A stretch of DNA of 16,462 bases from Lentisphaeria bacterium (GCA_020056205.1 JAGVIF010000268.1:1-16462), one strand, 5' to 3'; positions 1-11,843 are shown, counted from the stretch's first letter. The notes: generated from the sequence alone by a model not told the origin. A program made the numbers and translations.

Positions 1-1
1 A

Positions 2-49
2 TGAACATCGAACATTCAACATTGAACGTCCAACATCGAATGAAGAAAA
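2..49. repeat. Heptad tandem repeat, copy 1
   Basis: From base 4 the sequence reads as consecutive 7-base units: AACATCG, AACATTC, AACATTG, AACGTCC, AACATCG, then AATGAAG. The whole 48-base block recurs at 125-172 with three transitions, so this is a tandem repeat nested in a larger dispersed repeat. Its function is unknown. Heptanucleotide tandem repeats of unrelated sequence are known in cyanobacteria, which is only an analogy. Confidence 0.9.
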
Positions 50-124
50 CGATTGAGAAGTTCTAAAGTTCGGGAGTGAAAAAATTAGAAAGTAGAAAGG
101 GAAAAAGTAAGATGGAAAAGACTG

Positions 125-172
125 TGAACATCGAACATTCAACGTTGAACATCCAACGTCGAATGAAGAAAA
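125..172. repeat. Heptad tandem repeat, copy 2
   Basis: This is a second 48-base copy of the block at 2-49, differing at three positions, all A/G transitions. Its units from 127 are AACATCG, AACATTC, AACGTTG, AACATCC, AACGTCG and AATGAAG. The 75 bases between the copies hold another heptad pair, TAGAAAG twice at 86-99. A 14-base string around that pair recurs in the rpsJ-rplC gap at 15313-15326. Confidence 0.9.
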
Positions 173-187
173 ACTCTGTGTCTTTAA

Positions 188-235
188 CCAATAGCCAATA
201 ACTAATAACCCTTTGGAAATTGGCAATCGGAAATA
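188..235. repeat. Two further short heptad arrays
   Basis: Bases 188-208 read as CCAATAG, CCAATAA, CTAATAA. Bases 215-235 read as GGAAATT, GGCAATC, GGAAATA. The unit sequences are unrelated to each other and to the AACATCG array, but the 7-base period is kept. AATTCTG is also doubled at 318-331. Each array is short, so each alone is weak. The shared period across neighbouring arrays is the notable point. Confidence 0.65.
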
Positions 236-254
236 ATTCGCGTGTTTCGCCTGC

Positions 255-299
255 CCTGAGCTTGCCCGCAGTGAGCTTGTTTGCGGTGAGCTTGTCGAA
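255..299. repeat. Three 15-bp units containing TGAGCTTG
   Basis: Three consecutive 15-base units start at 255, 270 and 285, each with the core TGAGCTTG; the spacers vary between CCCGC, TTTGC and TCGAA. The ends (CCCTGAGCTTG at 254-264 and CTTGTCGAAGGG at 291-302) resemble a dispersed intergenic motif, CCCTGAGCTTGTCGAAGGG, that I recall from many bacterial genomes, here apparently expanded by internal duplication. The resemblance is from memory and unchecked. Confidence 0.75.
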
Positions 300-369
300 G
301 GGTGGTTAAAGATCGAAAATTCTGAATTCTGACTGCTTTTCAATCAATTGCGATGCCGATAGCGATACC

Positions 370-510
370 GGCCCCGACCCGAATGGCGCTAAGTTAAGGT
401 AGTTGCCACAGGGTAATTTGGGTCTGTCTGCCCCGATAATAGCGGGTCAGATAGACCCGCGCTACTTCGAATTGCACCTTAACTTAGCGGCATTTGGCCT
501 CGACCCCGAA
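370..510. repeat. 113-bp palindromic element with direct-repeat flanks
   Basis: An outer inverted repeat pairs 382-400 with 476-494 at 18 of 19 positions. An inner inverted repeat pairs 420-435 with 443-458 at 14 of 16 positions around a 7-base loop, so the whole can fold as one long hairpin. Flanking it are near-identical direct repeats, GGCCCCGACCCGAA at 370-383 and GGCCTCGACCCCGAA at 496-510. This resembles a MITE-like or REP-like insertion, but no transposase is nearby and the flanks may simply be part of the local simple repeat. The element ends 36 bases before secE. Confidence 0.6.
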
Positions 511-546
511 AAAAGCGGCAGTTTCAAAGGAGAACCACTAAACCTG

Positions 547-744
547 ATGAATAATTGGCTTAACAAGACGAGAATTTTTATTAATGAGACGATAGCGGAA
601 CTCAAGAGGTGCACGTGGCCGTCCCGCGATGAGCTTTATGAGTCTACGGTTCTTGTTATTGTTACCGTGCTTTTACTGGCGCTTTTTGTAACGGCTGTTG
701 ATGCGGTGAGCGGGTTGGCCATAGATTGGCTGACAACGATGTAA
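547..744 (+). CDS. secE: Preprotein translocase subunit SecE
   Basis: SecE is the small inner-membrane subunit that clamps SecY in the SecYEG channel for protein export. The 65-residue product is the short single-span form: an amphipathic segment with the family motif around ELKRCTWPSRDEL (residues 18-30), then one membrane helix at about residues 33-53 rich in Val, Leu and Ala. The ATG at 547 was chosen because family similarity begins there and an AAGGAG ribosome site lies at 527-532, although the spacing of 14 bases is long. An in-frame TTG at 403 would add 48 residues translated from the palindromic repeat and is rejected. nusG follows after 22 bases, the classical secE-nusG pair. The function is secure; the exact start is less so. 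Confidence 0.93.
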   Translation: MNNWLNKTRIFINETIAELKRCTWPSRDELYESTVLVIVTVLLLALFVTAVDAVSGLAIDWLTTM

Positions 745-766
745 AAACCAAAATTTGCGGAGATTT

Positions 767-1327
767 ATGGGAGAGGAAAAAACCGGGAAATGGTTTGTTC
801 TTCACACTTTGTCGGGACACGAGCAAAAAGTGAAGGATGCCGTTGATAAACTTATTGTGTCCGGAGAGGGGCGCGGAATTTACGAGGTTTTGCTTCCTCT
901 GGAGAAGATATCGGAAGTAAAACAGGGAAAGAAGACAACTTCGATGAGGAAGTACTATCCCGGTTACATTCTTGTGCGGATGGATCTTTACGGCGAAGAC
1001 GGGAAGATAGATGAGGAGACATGGTATTCCGTTCGTCAAACGAAGGGCGTGATAGGTTTTGTCGGGAGCGGCAACCGTCCGCTTCCTTTGACCTCCGAGG
1101 AAGAAAGGGATATGATGGGGCAGATAAGGGATTCGGAGGATAAAGTCATTCCTAAGATAGACTTTGAAATCGGAGAAATGGTGAAGATACGGGATGGAGC
1201 GTTTGAGAATTTTGAAGGCAACATAGAGGAAATAGATCACGAGAGAGGCAAGTTGAAGCTCCTCGTTTCGATATTTGGGCGTTCAACGCCCGTGGAACTT
1301 GAATACTGGCAGGTCGAGCGCGAATAG
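767..1327 (+). CDS. nusG: Transcription termination/antitermination factor NusG
   Basis: NusG binds the RNA polymerase clamp to suppress pausing and links polymerase to Rho or to ribosomal S10, which is also encoded in this window. The 186-residue product has the NGN domain with its opening KWFVLHTLSGHEQKV (residues 8-22) and the RKYYPGYILVRM segment (61-72), then a KOW domain at about 133-157 and the conserved SIFGRSTPVELEY close (168-180). ATG 767 is preferred over an in-frame TTG at 755: the GGAG at 759-762 precedes the ATG by 4 bases and the protein then begins like other family members. A 101-base structured gap separates it from rplK. Confidence 0.96.
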   Translation: MGEEKTGKWFVLHTLSGHEQKVKDAVDKLIVSGEGRGIYEVLLPLEKISEVKQGKKTTSMRKYYPGYILVRMDLYGEDGKIDEETWYSVRQTKGVIGFVGSGNRPLPLTSEEERDMMGQIRDSEDKVIPKIDFEIGEMVKIRDGAFENFEGNIEEIDHERGKLKLLVSIFGRSTPVELEYWQVERE

Positions 1328-1334
1328 TCGTCTT

Positions 1335-1418
1335 CGCGGTCGGGTATGAAAAATATAGTTGAAGCATGGGTTTTCGGGAGAGGGAATCTGCCCTTCGCAC
1401 CGCGGCCCTTGTGAAAAC
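1335..1418 (+). promoter_or_regulatory. Possible structured leader of rplK-rplA
   Basis: The nusG-rplK gap contains several small inverted repeats: CGCGGT 1335-1340 with ACCGCG 1399-1404; AGGG 1381-1384 with CCCT 1391-1394 around a 6-base loop; and GTTTTC 1370-1375 with GAAAAC 1413-1418, which crosses the first stem and so would be an alternative or a pseudoknot. In many bacteria L1 represses its own rplKA message by binding the leader at this place. I cannot match this to the L1 site, so the assignment is inference from position. Confidence 0.25.
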
Positions 1419-1428
1419 GGAGATTTGA

Positions 1429-1857
1429 ATGGCGAAAAAAGTAACGGCACAGATTCGTTTGCAAATTCCGGCTGGCGCCGCTAATCCGGCTCCGCCGGTT
1501 GGCCCCGCTTTAGGGCAGGCCGGCGTGAACATCATGGAGTTTTGCAAGAAGTTTAATGCGGCGACCCAGCCGCAGGCGGGTATGATAATTCCGGTCGTGA
1601 TAACTGTCTATCAGGACAGGTCTTTCACGTTCATAACCAAGACGCCTCCGGCGCCTATCCTCATAAAAAAGGCCGCGAATATTGCTTCCGGAGCGAAGAC
1701 TCCCGGACGTGAAAAGGTTGCTTCGATAACGCGGGCTCAAGCTCTTGAGATAGCGAGGGCTAAAATGAAGGATTTGAATGCGAGAAGCGAGGAAGCCGCG
1801 TTGAGGATGATAGAGGGAACAGCGAGAAGCATGGGAGTAGAGGTGAAAGATGCCTAA
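1429..1857 (+). CDS. rplK: 50S ribosomal protein L11
   Basis: L11 sits at the base of the L12 stalk, binds the 23S rRNA GTPase-associated region and is the platform for translation-factor GTPase activation and for RelA sensing. The product has 142 residues, the usual length. The N-terminal domain shows the proline-rich [13 protein letters not shown] segment (residues 18-30, the thiostrepton-binding side) and [10 protein letters not shown] (34-43). The C-terminal rRNA-binding domain ends with a typical [10 protein letters not shown]. The start is supported by CGGAG at 1418-1422 with 6 bases of spacing. Its last 8 bases overlap rplA, which implies translational coupling of L11 and L1. Confidence 0.98.
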   Translation: MAKKVTAQIRLQIPAGAANPAPPVGPALGQAGVNIMEFCKKFNAATQPQAGMIIPVVITVYQDRSFTFITKTPPAPILIKKAANIASGAKTPGREKVASITRAQALEIARAKMKDLNARSEEAALRMIEGTARSMGVEVKDA

Positions 1858-2554
1858 GAGGAGCAAATTATATAGAGCAAGGGCAGAAAAGCTTGATCGG
1901 AATATTAAATATTCTTTTGGTGATGCGTTGAACATTCTCAAGGCGATGCCTGTTCCGAAGTTTGACGAGACGGTTGACCTTGTTTTCAGGCTTGGGACGG
2001 ACCCGCGCCAGTCGGATCAAAATGTGAGAGGGGCTGTTTCTCTTCCGAAGGGAACGGGAAAGAAAGTCAGGATTGCGGTGATTGCCGAGGGGGACAAAAT
2101 TGAGCAGGCGAAGTCGGCCGGAGCTGATTTTGCCGGCATGGAGGATTTGATAGAAAAGATCAAAGGCGGCTGGCTGGATTTTGATGTTCTGATAGCGACG
2201 CCTTCGGCTATGTCGCAAGTGAGGACTCTCGGTAAAGTCCTTGGCCCGAAGGGGTTGATGCCGAATCCAAAGACCGGGACGGTGACGGATCAGGTAGATA
2301 ATGCCGTTAAAGAGGCAAAGGCCGGCAGGGTTGAGTTCAGGGTTGATAAAGGGGCCTGCGTTCATGTGCCGGTTGGGAAACTTTCGTTTAAAGTTGAAGA
2401 CATAGCGGAAAACTGCAAGGCGGTCATTCAGGCTGTTCTCAGGGCGAAGCCGTCTGCTTTCAAAGGAATTTATCTTTTGAGCTGCACTCTTTCGGCGACG
2501 ATGAGTCCGGGTGTCAAATTGGATGTCAATGAAATCGCGAACATGAAGGGGTAG
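1850..2554 (+). CDS. rplA: 50S ribosomal protein L1
   Basis: L1 forms the mobile stalk that escorts tRNA out of the E site, and in many bacteria it also represses translation of its own operon. At 234 residues it has the family length. The signature [20 protein letters not shown] begins at residue 124, followed by the conserved GRVEFRVDK segment. Translation starts at an ATG inside the last codons of rplK (8-base overlap), with GAGG at 1840-1843 placed 6 bases ahead. rplJ begins 6 bases after its stop, so rplK-rplA-rplJ read as one transcript. Base composition here is strongly G-over-C, unlike the later genes. Confidence 0.98.
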   Translation: MPKRSKLYRARAEKLDRNIKYSFGDALNILKAMPVPKFDETVDLVFRLGTDPRQSDQNVRGAVSLPKGTGKKVRIAVIAEGDKIEQAKSAGADFAGMEDLIEKIKGGWLDFDVLIATPSAMSQVRTLGKVLGPKGLMPNPKTGTVTDQVDNAVKEAKAGRVEFRVDKGACVHVPVGKLSFKVEDIAENCKAVIQAVLRAKPSAFKGIYLLSCTLSATMSPGVKLDVNEIANMKG

Positions 2555-2560
2555 GCTTAT

Positions 2561-3085
2561 ATGAGAGCGGAAAAAAAACAGATGGTTGACGACATCGGCA
2601 GGGTGCTTTCGGCATCCAAGTACATATTTTTCGTCAGCTATAAAGGATTGACGGTTAAGGACTTCTCGAAATTGAGAACGGACTTGGCCAAGGGCGCTTC
2701 CGAATGCCATGTTTTTAAGAACAGGCTTATAAAGAAGGCGGCGGAGCTTAAAGGCATAAAGGCGCTGATGGACATTAGGCTCAAAGATGACACGGCGGTT
2801 ATAACCGGAGGAGGCGATGTTGGTGTTGTCGCAAAGATTCTTTCGGATTTTGCCAAGGACAAAGACAAGCTCGCTCCGAAATGCGGATATCTTGACGGCT
2901 CCATATTGAGCGCGAACGATGTCAAAGCCATATCAACACTTCCTTCGAAGGATGTTTTGAGGTCTCAGTTGCTTGGAGTCCTGCAGGCGCCGTCGAGGAA
3001 TTTGGTCAACGTCTTGTACGTCAAGCTTTGTCAAGTCGTGAATGTTCTCAACAACTATAGGGAACAAAAAGAAAAAGTTCAATAA
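2561..3085 (+). CDS. rplJ: 50S ribosomal protein L10
   Basis: L10 anchors L12 dimers to the ribosome beside L11. The 174-residue product shows the N-terminal rRNA-binding domain with YIFFVSYKGLTVKDFSKLR near residues 26-44 and VFKNRLIKKA near 50-60, and a C-terminal helix ending in charged residues (YREQKEKVQ) that would carry L12. The start ATG has AAGGGG upstream at 2546-2551. Because only 6 bases separate it from rplA, there is no room for the long L10-binding leader that controls rplJL in enterobacteria and bacilli. Any such control must act elsewhere. Confidence 0.97.
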   Translation: MRAEKKQMVDDIGRVLSASKYIFFVSYKGLTVKDFSKLRTDLAKGASECHVFKNRLIKKAAELKGIKALMDIRLKDDTAVITGGGDVGVVAKILSDFAKDKDKLAPKCGYLDGSILSANDVKAISTLPSKDVLRSQLLGVLQAPSRNLVNVLYVKLCQVVNVLNNYREQKEKVQ

Positions 3086-3135
3086 AAGCGAAATTTTAAT
3101 TAAATAAATAAAGACAAAAAAATCAAACCAATAAT

Positions 3136-3140
3136 GGAGG
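3136..3140 (+). promoter_or_regulatory. Ribosome-binding site that decides the rplL start
   Basis: GGAGG lies 8 bases before GTG 3149, ideal spacing. It also overlaps the upstream in-frame ATG 3134, which itself has only an AT-rich sequence and no ribosome site in front. This argues that translation of L12 begins at the GTG and that the ATG belongs to the ribosome site. Confidence 0.75.
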
Positions 3141-3148
3141 AAACAAAA

Positions 3149-3553
3149 GTGTCTGAAGAAATAAAAGTGGAAGTATCAAAGGAAATGGATCAATTCATCT
3201 CCTATATTGAAAATCTCTCGGTGCTCGATCTCTCAAAGCTGGTCAAGGCTCTTGAAGGCAGGCTCGGAGTTACGGCGGCGGCGCCGATCGCGGCGGCAAT
3301 GACGGCGCCGGCGGTGGGAGCGGCGGCGGCGGTGGAAGAAAAAACAGAATTTACTGTCATGCTCACATCTTTTGGCGCCAACAAGATCAATGTGATAAAA
3401 GAAGTCCGCACAATAACCGGTCTTGGACTTAAAGACGCGAAGGATCTTGTGGAAGCTGTTCCGAAACCGATCAAAGAGGCAGTGCCGAAAGAAGAAGCTG
3501 AAAAGATGAAGAAACAGCTTGAAGCAGCCGGAGCAGTCGTAGAACTCAAGTAG
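3149..3553 (+). CDS. rplL: 50S ribosomal protein L7/L12
   Basis: L12 is the multicopy stalk protein that recruits EF-G, EF-Tu and IF2 to the ribosome. From GTG 3149 the product has 134 residues, slightly longer than the usual 120-130. It has an N-terminal dimerisation and L10-binding helix pair ([20 protein letters not shown]), an Ala/Pro hinge that makes a local G+C peak at about 3270-3340, and the C-terminal factor-binding domain with [20 protein letters not shown] and the [20 protein letters not shown] ending. A further in-frame ATG at 3185 matches the start of family homology but has a poorly spaced ribosome site. The 48 to 63 bases after rplJ are very A/T-rich, which may favour the high expression L12 needs. 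A hairpin starts at its stop codon. Confidence 0.96.
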   Translation: MSEEIKVEVSKEMDQFISYIENLSVLDLSKLVKALEGRLGVTAAAPIAAAMTAPAVGAAAAVEEKTEFTVMLTSFGANKINVIKEVRTITGLGLKDAKDLVEAVPKPIKEAVPKEEAEKMKKQLEAAGAVVELK

Positions 3554-3637
3554 TAAATATTCACCGAATCCTGTCCTTTCGGTGAATATTTACTTGTATA
3601 AGTTTCAGTAAAAGGACAGGGTTCGGCGAATATTTAC
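3552..3637 (+). promoter_or_regulatory. Competing inverted repeats in the rplL-rpoB gap
   Basis: One left arm can pair with two right arms. 3552-3568 pairs perfectly over 17 bases with 3578-3594 around a 9-base loop. Alternatively 3553-3579 pairs with 3611-3637 over 27 positions, with one G-U wobble and one A-C mismatch. The two right arms are direct repeats of TTCGGYGAATATTTAC, 44 bases apart. The structure begins on the rplL stop codon. No T-run follows either stem, so it is not a standard intrinsic terminator. In E. coli the same gap holds a partial attenuator and an RNase III processing site, which makes attenuation or processing the leading guess. A palindromic mobile repeat is the alternative. 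Confidence 0.7.
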
Positions 3638-3658
3638 AATTAGGCTTATCGCGGTATC

Positions 3659-3710
3659 TATACTCTATAAGGCTGAAAATTTACACATAGACGAGTCAGA
3701 TTAGAGTATA
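3659..3710 (+). other. Second inverted repeat in the rpoB leader
   Basis: TATACTCTA at 3659-3667 is the exact reverse complement of TAGAGTATA at 3702-3710, a 9-bp stem with a 34-base loop just before the rpoB ribosome site. The left arm also contains a -10-like TATACT (3659-3664) with a TTTACA at 3633-3638, but the 20-base spacing is too long for a convincing promoter. A second TTTACA at 3680 and TATAAA at 3707 are also badly spaced. Confidence 0.4.
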
Positions 3711-3741
3711 AACAAAAAACCAACAGAGAGGCTTCGTGATT

Positions 3742-6700
3742 ATGACAGAGCGCGTCAATTTCGGTAAATTGCAGGAAGTCCTTGATATTCCTGACCTTAT
3801 AGACATACAGATTAATTCGTTCATTGATTTTCTCCAACTTGATGTTCCTCCCGGGAAGAGGGAGCGAAAGGGGTTGCAGGAGGTTTTCAAAGAAATTTTT
3901 CCAATAGAAAGTTTTGACCGGCAACTGAGCGTTGATTTTATATCATATCGCTTTGGCGAGCCTCATGCGGATGCCATAGATTGCGTAAAGGACGGCGAAA
4001 CATACTCGTCGCCGCTTTACGGCGCCTTTTCTCTCAATATAAGAGGCAGGAAGATTGAGGAAGATGTGTATTTCGGCGATTTCCCCGTGATGACAGAGAG
4101 AGGGACTTTTATTATAAACGGAGCCGAGAGGGTTATAGTGAGCCAGCTTCACAGGTCTCCCGGCGTATGTTTCGAGAAGAACAAACATTCGAGCGGAAAG
4201 GGCATCTATTCTTACAGGATAATTCCGGACAGAGGCTCGTGGCTGGAAGTTCAATTCGATATTAACGACTTGATATTCATATATTTGGATAAAAAACGCC
4301 GCCGCAGGAAATTTTTAATCACGACTTTCCTGAGGGCAATAGGCTACGGCTCGAATCAAGACATGCTCTCGGCCGTGTACGAAACTAAAAAGTGGAAGAT
4401 TTCAGAACTGCTCAAAATGAACGATGAGGAATTGTTCTCTCTCCACATAGTAGATGCGGTTGCGGATCCGAACACCAAAGAGGAAATTATCTCAGCATTG
4501 TCGCCGCTCAGCGCGGATACCCTAAAACAGCTTTCAGAATTCGGACAGAAAGATGTCATGCTTGCCAGGGTCGAGGACGGAATGGAGGCCTTTATCAACT
4601 GTCTCTCACGCGATGCGACAACCACCGAGGATGACGCGCTAAAGGAAGTGTACAAGAGGATGAGGCCTGGCGATCCGCCAAGCCTTGCGAACGCGCGCCT
4701 TCTCATAAAGAGACTTTTTTTTGACGAACGACGCTATGATTTGGGCGAGGTGGGCAGGTTTAAGCTCAACCAAAGGCTCGGACTGAAATTGCCGACATCC
4801 CTTCGTGTCCTTCATAAGGATGATATGATGGAGGCGACAAAATTTCTCATCAAATTGAAAGCCGTTGCCGGGCGCCCGGACGACATAGATCATCTTGGCA
4901 GCAGAAGAATAAGAACTGCCGGAGAACTTATTCAGAATCAATGCAGGGTCGGGCTTGTCCGCACCGAAAGGCTTGTGAGGGAAAGGATGACCCTGCTGGG
5001 AACGGATGAATCCGCCCTGACGCCAAACAAGCTCATAAATACGAAAGCGTTTATGAGTGTTATCAGGGATTTCTTCGCGCGCAGTCAGTTGTCGCAGTTC
5101 ATGGATCAGACAAATCCACTCTCCGAAACCACGAACAAAAGAAGATTGAGCGCCCTCGGGCCGGGCGGGCTGAACAGGGAAAGGGCCGGTTTTGAAGTTC
5201 GCGACGTTCACAGCAGCCACTACGGAAGAGTTTGTCCGATAGAAACGCCGGAAGGTCCCAATATCGGGCTGATATCTTCTCTCTCCCTCTACGCGAGAGT
5301 CAATAAATTCGGTTTCCTTGAAACGCCATACCGGGTGGTTAAGAACGGCATAGTTACAAGTCATGTTGAATATCTTACGGCGGACCGGGAAGAGAAATTC
5401 ATAATCGCCCAGGCAAACGCGCCGCTCGACGAAAATGGGGCTTTTACCAATAAAACGGTGATGTCAAGGCATATGGGAGACTCTTCGGAAGAACCGCGCG
5501 AAACTATTCAATATATGGATGTCTCGCCCAAACAGCTTGTCAGCGCCGCCGCGGGGCTTATTCCTTTTCTTGAACACAATGACGCGAACCGCGCTCTCAT
5601 GGGCTCTAACATGCAGAGGCAGGCCGTGCCTCTGATGGTTACGGAATCGCCGCTGGTCGGCACAGGGCTTGAAAGCAAAATCGCCAGAGACTCAAGAGCC
5701 GCTCTTGTCTCAGACGTTGCCGGAACGGTGGAAAGCGTTGTCGGCGACAAGATTACAATCTCGCCCACGGAAACGCAGACACCAAAAAAGAAAAGCAAAG
5801 ACTTCGACGACTTTGAAAAAGTATACACCCTCAAAAAATTCCTAAGGACTAATAATGGGACATGCATTAATCAGCGCCCAATTGTGAAAAGAGGGCAAAA
5901 GATAAAGCAAGGCGATATTATAGCCGACGCGGCGACGGAGCAGGGAGAACTCGCCCTCGGCAAGAACATCCTCGTGGCGTTTATGCCATGGTGCGGATAC
6001 AACTTTGAGGACGCCATTGTAATCAATCAAAGGCTTGTCAAGGATGACGTTTTTACGAGCATCCATATTGATGAGTTTGAAATAACAGCGAGAGAAACCA
6101 AGCTCGGGCCGGAAGAAATAACAAGGGATATCCCGAATGTCAGCGAAGAAGCGCTCAGAAATTTGGGGACTGACGGAATAGTCCACCTCGGCGCTGAAGT
6201 CAGACCGGGCGATATCCTCGCCGGAAAAATAACTCCAAAATCGGAAACCGAACTGGCGCCTGAAGAAAGACTTCTCAAGGCGATTTTCGGGGAAAAGGCC
6301 GCCGATGTCAAAGATTCAAGCCTCATCGTGCCAAGCGGAAAAGGCGGAATCGTGATGGAAATCAGAATCGAAAGAAATAGAGACCCAAATAGACAAGGCA
6401 TGTCCAAGTCGGAGACCAGAAGGCAGATACGACATGCGAAAGAAACATATAAAATCGAATACAGCGAGATAGTCCAGGAGCTCGTTGACAAACTTGCCGA
6501 ATTCATGGAGAACAAAAAACTGCCGTATCCGATATATGACATATCTTCTTCAAGCAAGAGAGCCGTTTTAATCTCAGCCAATAGAAAAGTTACAAGAGGC
6601 ACTTTGACAAAGCTCGCGCATAAATGCGAAATCTTCCAAATGCAGGATTGTCCGCTCAAAGAAGAAATAGACAAAGTTATAACCGAGTATATCCCAAAAT

Positions 6701-7584
6701 TCATAGAAATAAGATCCGTCAAGGGAGAAAATATAAATATGCTCGAGAAAGGCGAAGGGCAATATCCCGGCATGCCAAAAAAGATGAGAATATATGTCGC
6801 CAGCAAAAGGAAAGTGGAAGTCGGAGACAAAATGGCCGGCCGACACGGGAACAAAGGCATAGTCGCGAGAATCGTTCCGTCTGAAGATATGCCGTTCATG
6901 GAGGATGGCACACCTGTTGATATGGTCCTCAATCCCCTCGGCGTCCCAAGCCGAATGAATGTGGGACAAGTGCTTGAAACCCACCTCGGTTGGGCCGCTA
7001 AAATGCTCGGCATAAAAGTGGCAACGCCCGTCTTTGACGGGGTTCAGGAAGAAAAAATAATCGAACTTATGATGGAGGCCAACAAGAAAGAGTCCTCCCA
7101 AAAGGGAATAGACTGTCAATGGGGTTTCAAGAAGGATGCGAAAGGCAAACTTGTCTACGACGGGAAAACTGAACTTTATGACGGAAGAACCGGCGAAAGA
7201 TTTGCCCAAAGAGTAATGGTCGGATGCATCTATATGATGAAGCTCGACCACCTCGTGTCAAATAAAATACACGCCAGAGCCGTCGGCCCGTATTCTCTCG
7301 TAACCCAACAGCCTCTCGGCGGAAAAGCCCAGCACGGAGGACAACGTTTCGGAGAAATGGAAGTATGGGCGCTTGAAGCCTACGGCGCCGCCCACACGCT
7401 GCAGGAAGTCCTTACGGTAAAAAGCGATGATGTGATAGGAAGAGCCAAAATATACGAGTCCATCGTGAAAGGCTCTAATGTTTTGGAGCCGCATCGTCCG
7501 GAATCTTTCAATGTTCTCACAAAGGAAATGCAGAGCCTCTGCCTTGATGTAAGGGTGGTAAATAAGAAAATTATAGCCGGTTAA
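3742..7584 (+). CDS. rpoB: DNA-directed RNA polymerase subunit beta
   Basis: The beta subunit forms one pincer and much of the active centre of RNA polymerase. The 1280-residue product has the rifampicin region at about residues 448-475 ([10 protein letters not shown], then [11 protein letters not shown]), [13 protein letters not shown] just after it, the active-centre [12 protein letters not shown] (1028-1039), and the clamp/switch motif with [18 protein letters not shown] near 1199-1216, where the usual preceding Phe is His1198. The lobe insertion is shorter than in E. coli (1342 residues). Asn465 replaces the near-universal His526 (E. coli numbering). ATG 3742 lies 10 bases after GAGAGG (3726-3731); an in-frame GTG at 3736 is the alternative. 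rpoC follows after 19 bases. Confidence 0.98.
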   Translation: MTERVNFGKLQEVLDIPDLIDIQINSFIDFLQLDVPPGKRERKGLQEVFKEIFPIESFDRQLSVDFISYRFGEPHADAIDCVKDGETYSSPLYGAFSLNIRGRKIEEDVYFGDFPVMTERGTFIINGAERVIVSQLHRSPGVCFEKNKHSSGKGIYSYRIIPDRGSWLEVQFDINDLIFIYLDKKRRRRKFLITTFLRAIGYGSNQDMLSAVYETKKWKISELLKMNDEELFSLHIVDAVADPNTKEEIISALSPLSADTLKQLSEFGQKDVMLARVEDGMEAFINCLSRDATTTEDDALKEVYKRMRPGDPPSLANARLLIKRLFFDERRYDLGEVGRFKLNQRLGLKLPTSLRVLHKDDMMEATKFLIKLKAVAGRPDDIDHLGSRRIRTAGELIQNQCRVGLVRTERLVRERMTLLGTDESALTPNKLINTKAFMSVIRDFFARSQLSQFMDQTNPLSETTNKRRLSALGPGGLNRERAGFEVRDVHSSHYGRVCPIETPEGPNIGLISSLSLYARVNKFGFLETPYRVVKNGIVTSHVEYLTADREEKFIIAQANAPLDENGAFTNKTVMSRHMGDSSEEPRETIQYMDVSPKQLVSAAAGLIPFLEHNDANRALMGSNMQRQAVPLMVTESPLVGTGLESKIARDSRAALVSDVAGTVESVVGDKITISPTETQTPKKKSKDFDDFEKVYTLKKFLRTNNGTCINQRPIVKRGQKIKQGDIIADAATEQGELALGKNILVAFMPWCGYNFEDAIVINQRLVKDDVFTSIHIDEFEITARETKLGPEEITRDIPNVSEEALRNLGTDGIVHLGAEVRPGDILAGKITPKSETELAPEERLLKAIFGEKAADVKDSSLIVPSGKGGIVMEIRIERNRDPNRQGMSKSETRRQIRHAKETYKIEYSEIVQELVDKLAEFMENKKLPYPIYDISSSSKRAVLISANRKVTRGTLTKLAHKCEIFQMQDCPLKEEIDKVITEYIPKFIEIRSVKGENINMLEKGEGQYPGMPKKMRIYVASKRKVEVGDKMAGRHGNKGIVARIVPSEDMPFMEDGTPVDMVLNPLGVPSRMNVGQVLETHLGWAAKMLGIKVATPVFDGVQEEKIIELMMEANKKESSQKGIDCQWGFKKDAKGKLVYDGKTELYDGRTGERFAQRVMVGCIYMMKLDHLVSNKIHARAVGPYSLVTQQPLGGKAQHGGQRFGEMEVWALEAYGAAHTLQEVLTVKSDDVIGRAKIYESIVKGSNVLEPHRPESFNVLTKEMQSLCLDVRVVNKKIIAG

Positions 7585-7603
7585 AAAAACGGAGGGTTAT
7601 TCA

Positions 7604-11773
<4,170 letters not shown>

Positions 11774-11792
11774 ATTTGAAAAAAAAAGAAAC

Positions 11793-11810
11793 GGCGCTAT
11801 TCTAAGCGCC
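11793..11810 (-). terminator. Hairpin in the rpoC-rpsL gap, T-run on the minus side
   Basis: GGCGCT (11793-11798) pairs with AGCGCC (11805-11810) around a 6-base loop. On the + strand no T-run follows. A long A-run lies upstream at about 11779-11787, so read on the minus strand the hairpin is followed, after a few bases, by TTTCTTTTTTTTT. It therefore looks more like a terminator for antisense transcription than for rpoBC. For + transcription it can be at most a weak pause, and rpsL lies only 33 bases beyond. Confidence 0.4.
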
Positions 11811-11843
11811 CCTTCGTAAAAAAATAAGACAAGGTTATAAAAA

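Larger units (their letters stand above)
1..546. other. Gene-free repeat-rich region upstream of secE
   Basis: No supportable gene lies here. The stretch consists of several short-period direct repeats with different units: 7-bp units at 4-45, 86-99, 127-168, 188-235 and 318-331; 15-bp units at 255-299; 6-bp units at 351-368. A palindrome with repeated flanks follows at 370-510. A tRNA-Trp or tuf gene, common upstream of secE, is not visible. No promoter with good -35 and -10 boxes at proper spacing stands out, although the operon promoter should lie here or further upstream. The only open frames are short and made of repeat sequence. Confidence 0.85.

Noticed and set aside
1..66. Short open frame of 21 codons beginning at base 1
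   Set aside because: It is wholly made of the heptad repeat, has no visible ribosome site and the second repeat copy does not preserve it as a gene.
403..546. N-terminal extension of secE from TTG 403
   Set aside because: The 48 extra residues are translated from the palindromic repeat and have no SecE similarity. A ribosome site and family homology support ATG 547.
662..1240. Long minus-strand open frame opposite nusG
   Set aside because: It mirrors a secure gene, as do the other minus-strand frames opposite rplA, rpoB, rpoC and fusA. Composition and lack of start signals mark these as shadows.
1346..1414. Possible 22-residue leader peptide upstream of rplK
   Set aside because: No properly spaced ribosome site, no recognisable sequence and it overlaps the inverted repeats; likely chance.
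3270..3340. G+C-rich GCG repeat within rplL as a foreign or repeat insertion
   Set aside because: It encodes the normal Ala/Pro hinge of L12 and needs no other explanation.
3633..3712. Internal promoter for rpoB from TTTACA and TATACT or TATAAA boxes
   Set aside because: The best box pairs are 20-21 bases apart, beyond the usual 16-18, so I do not call a promoter.
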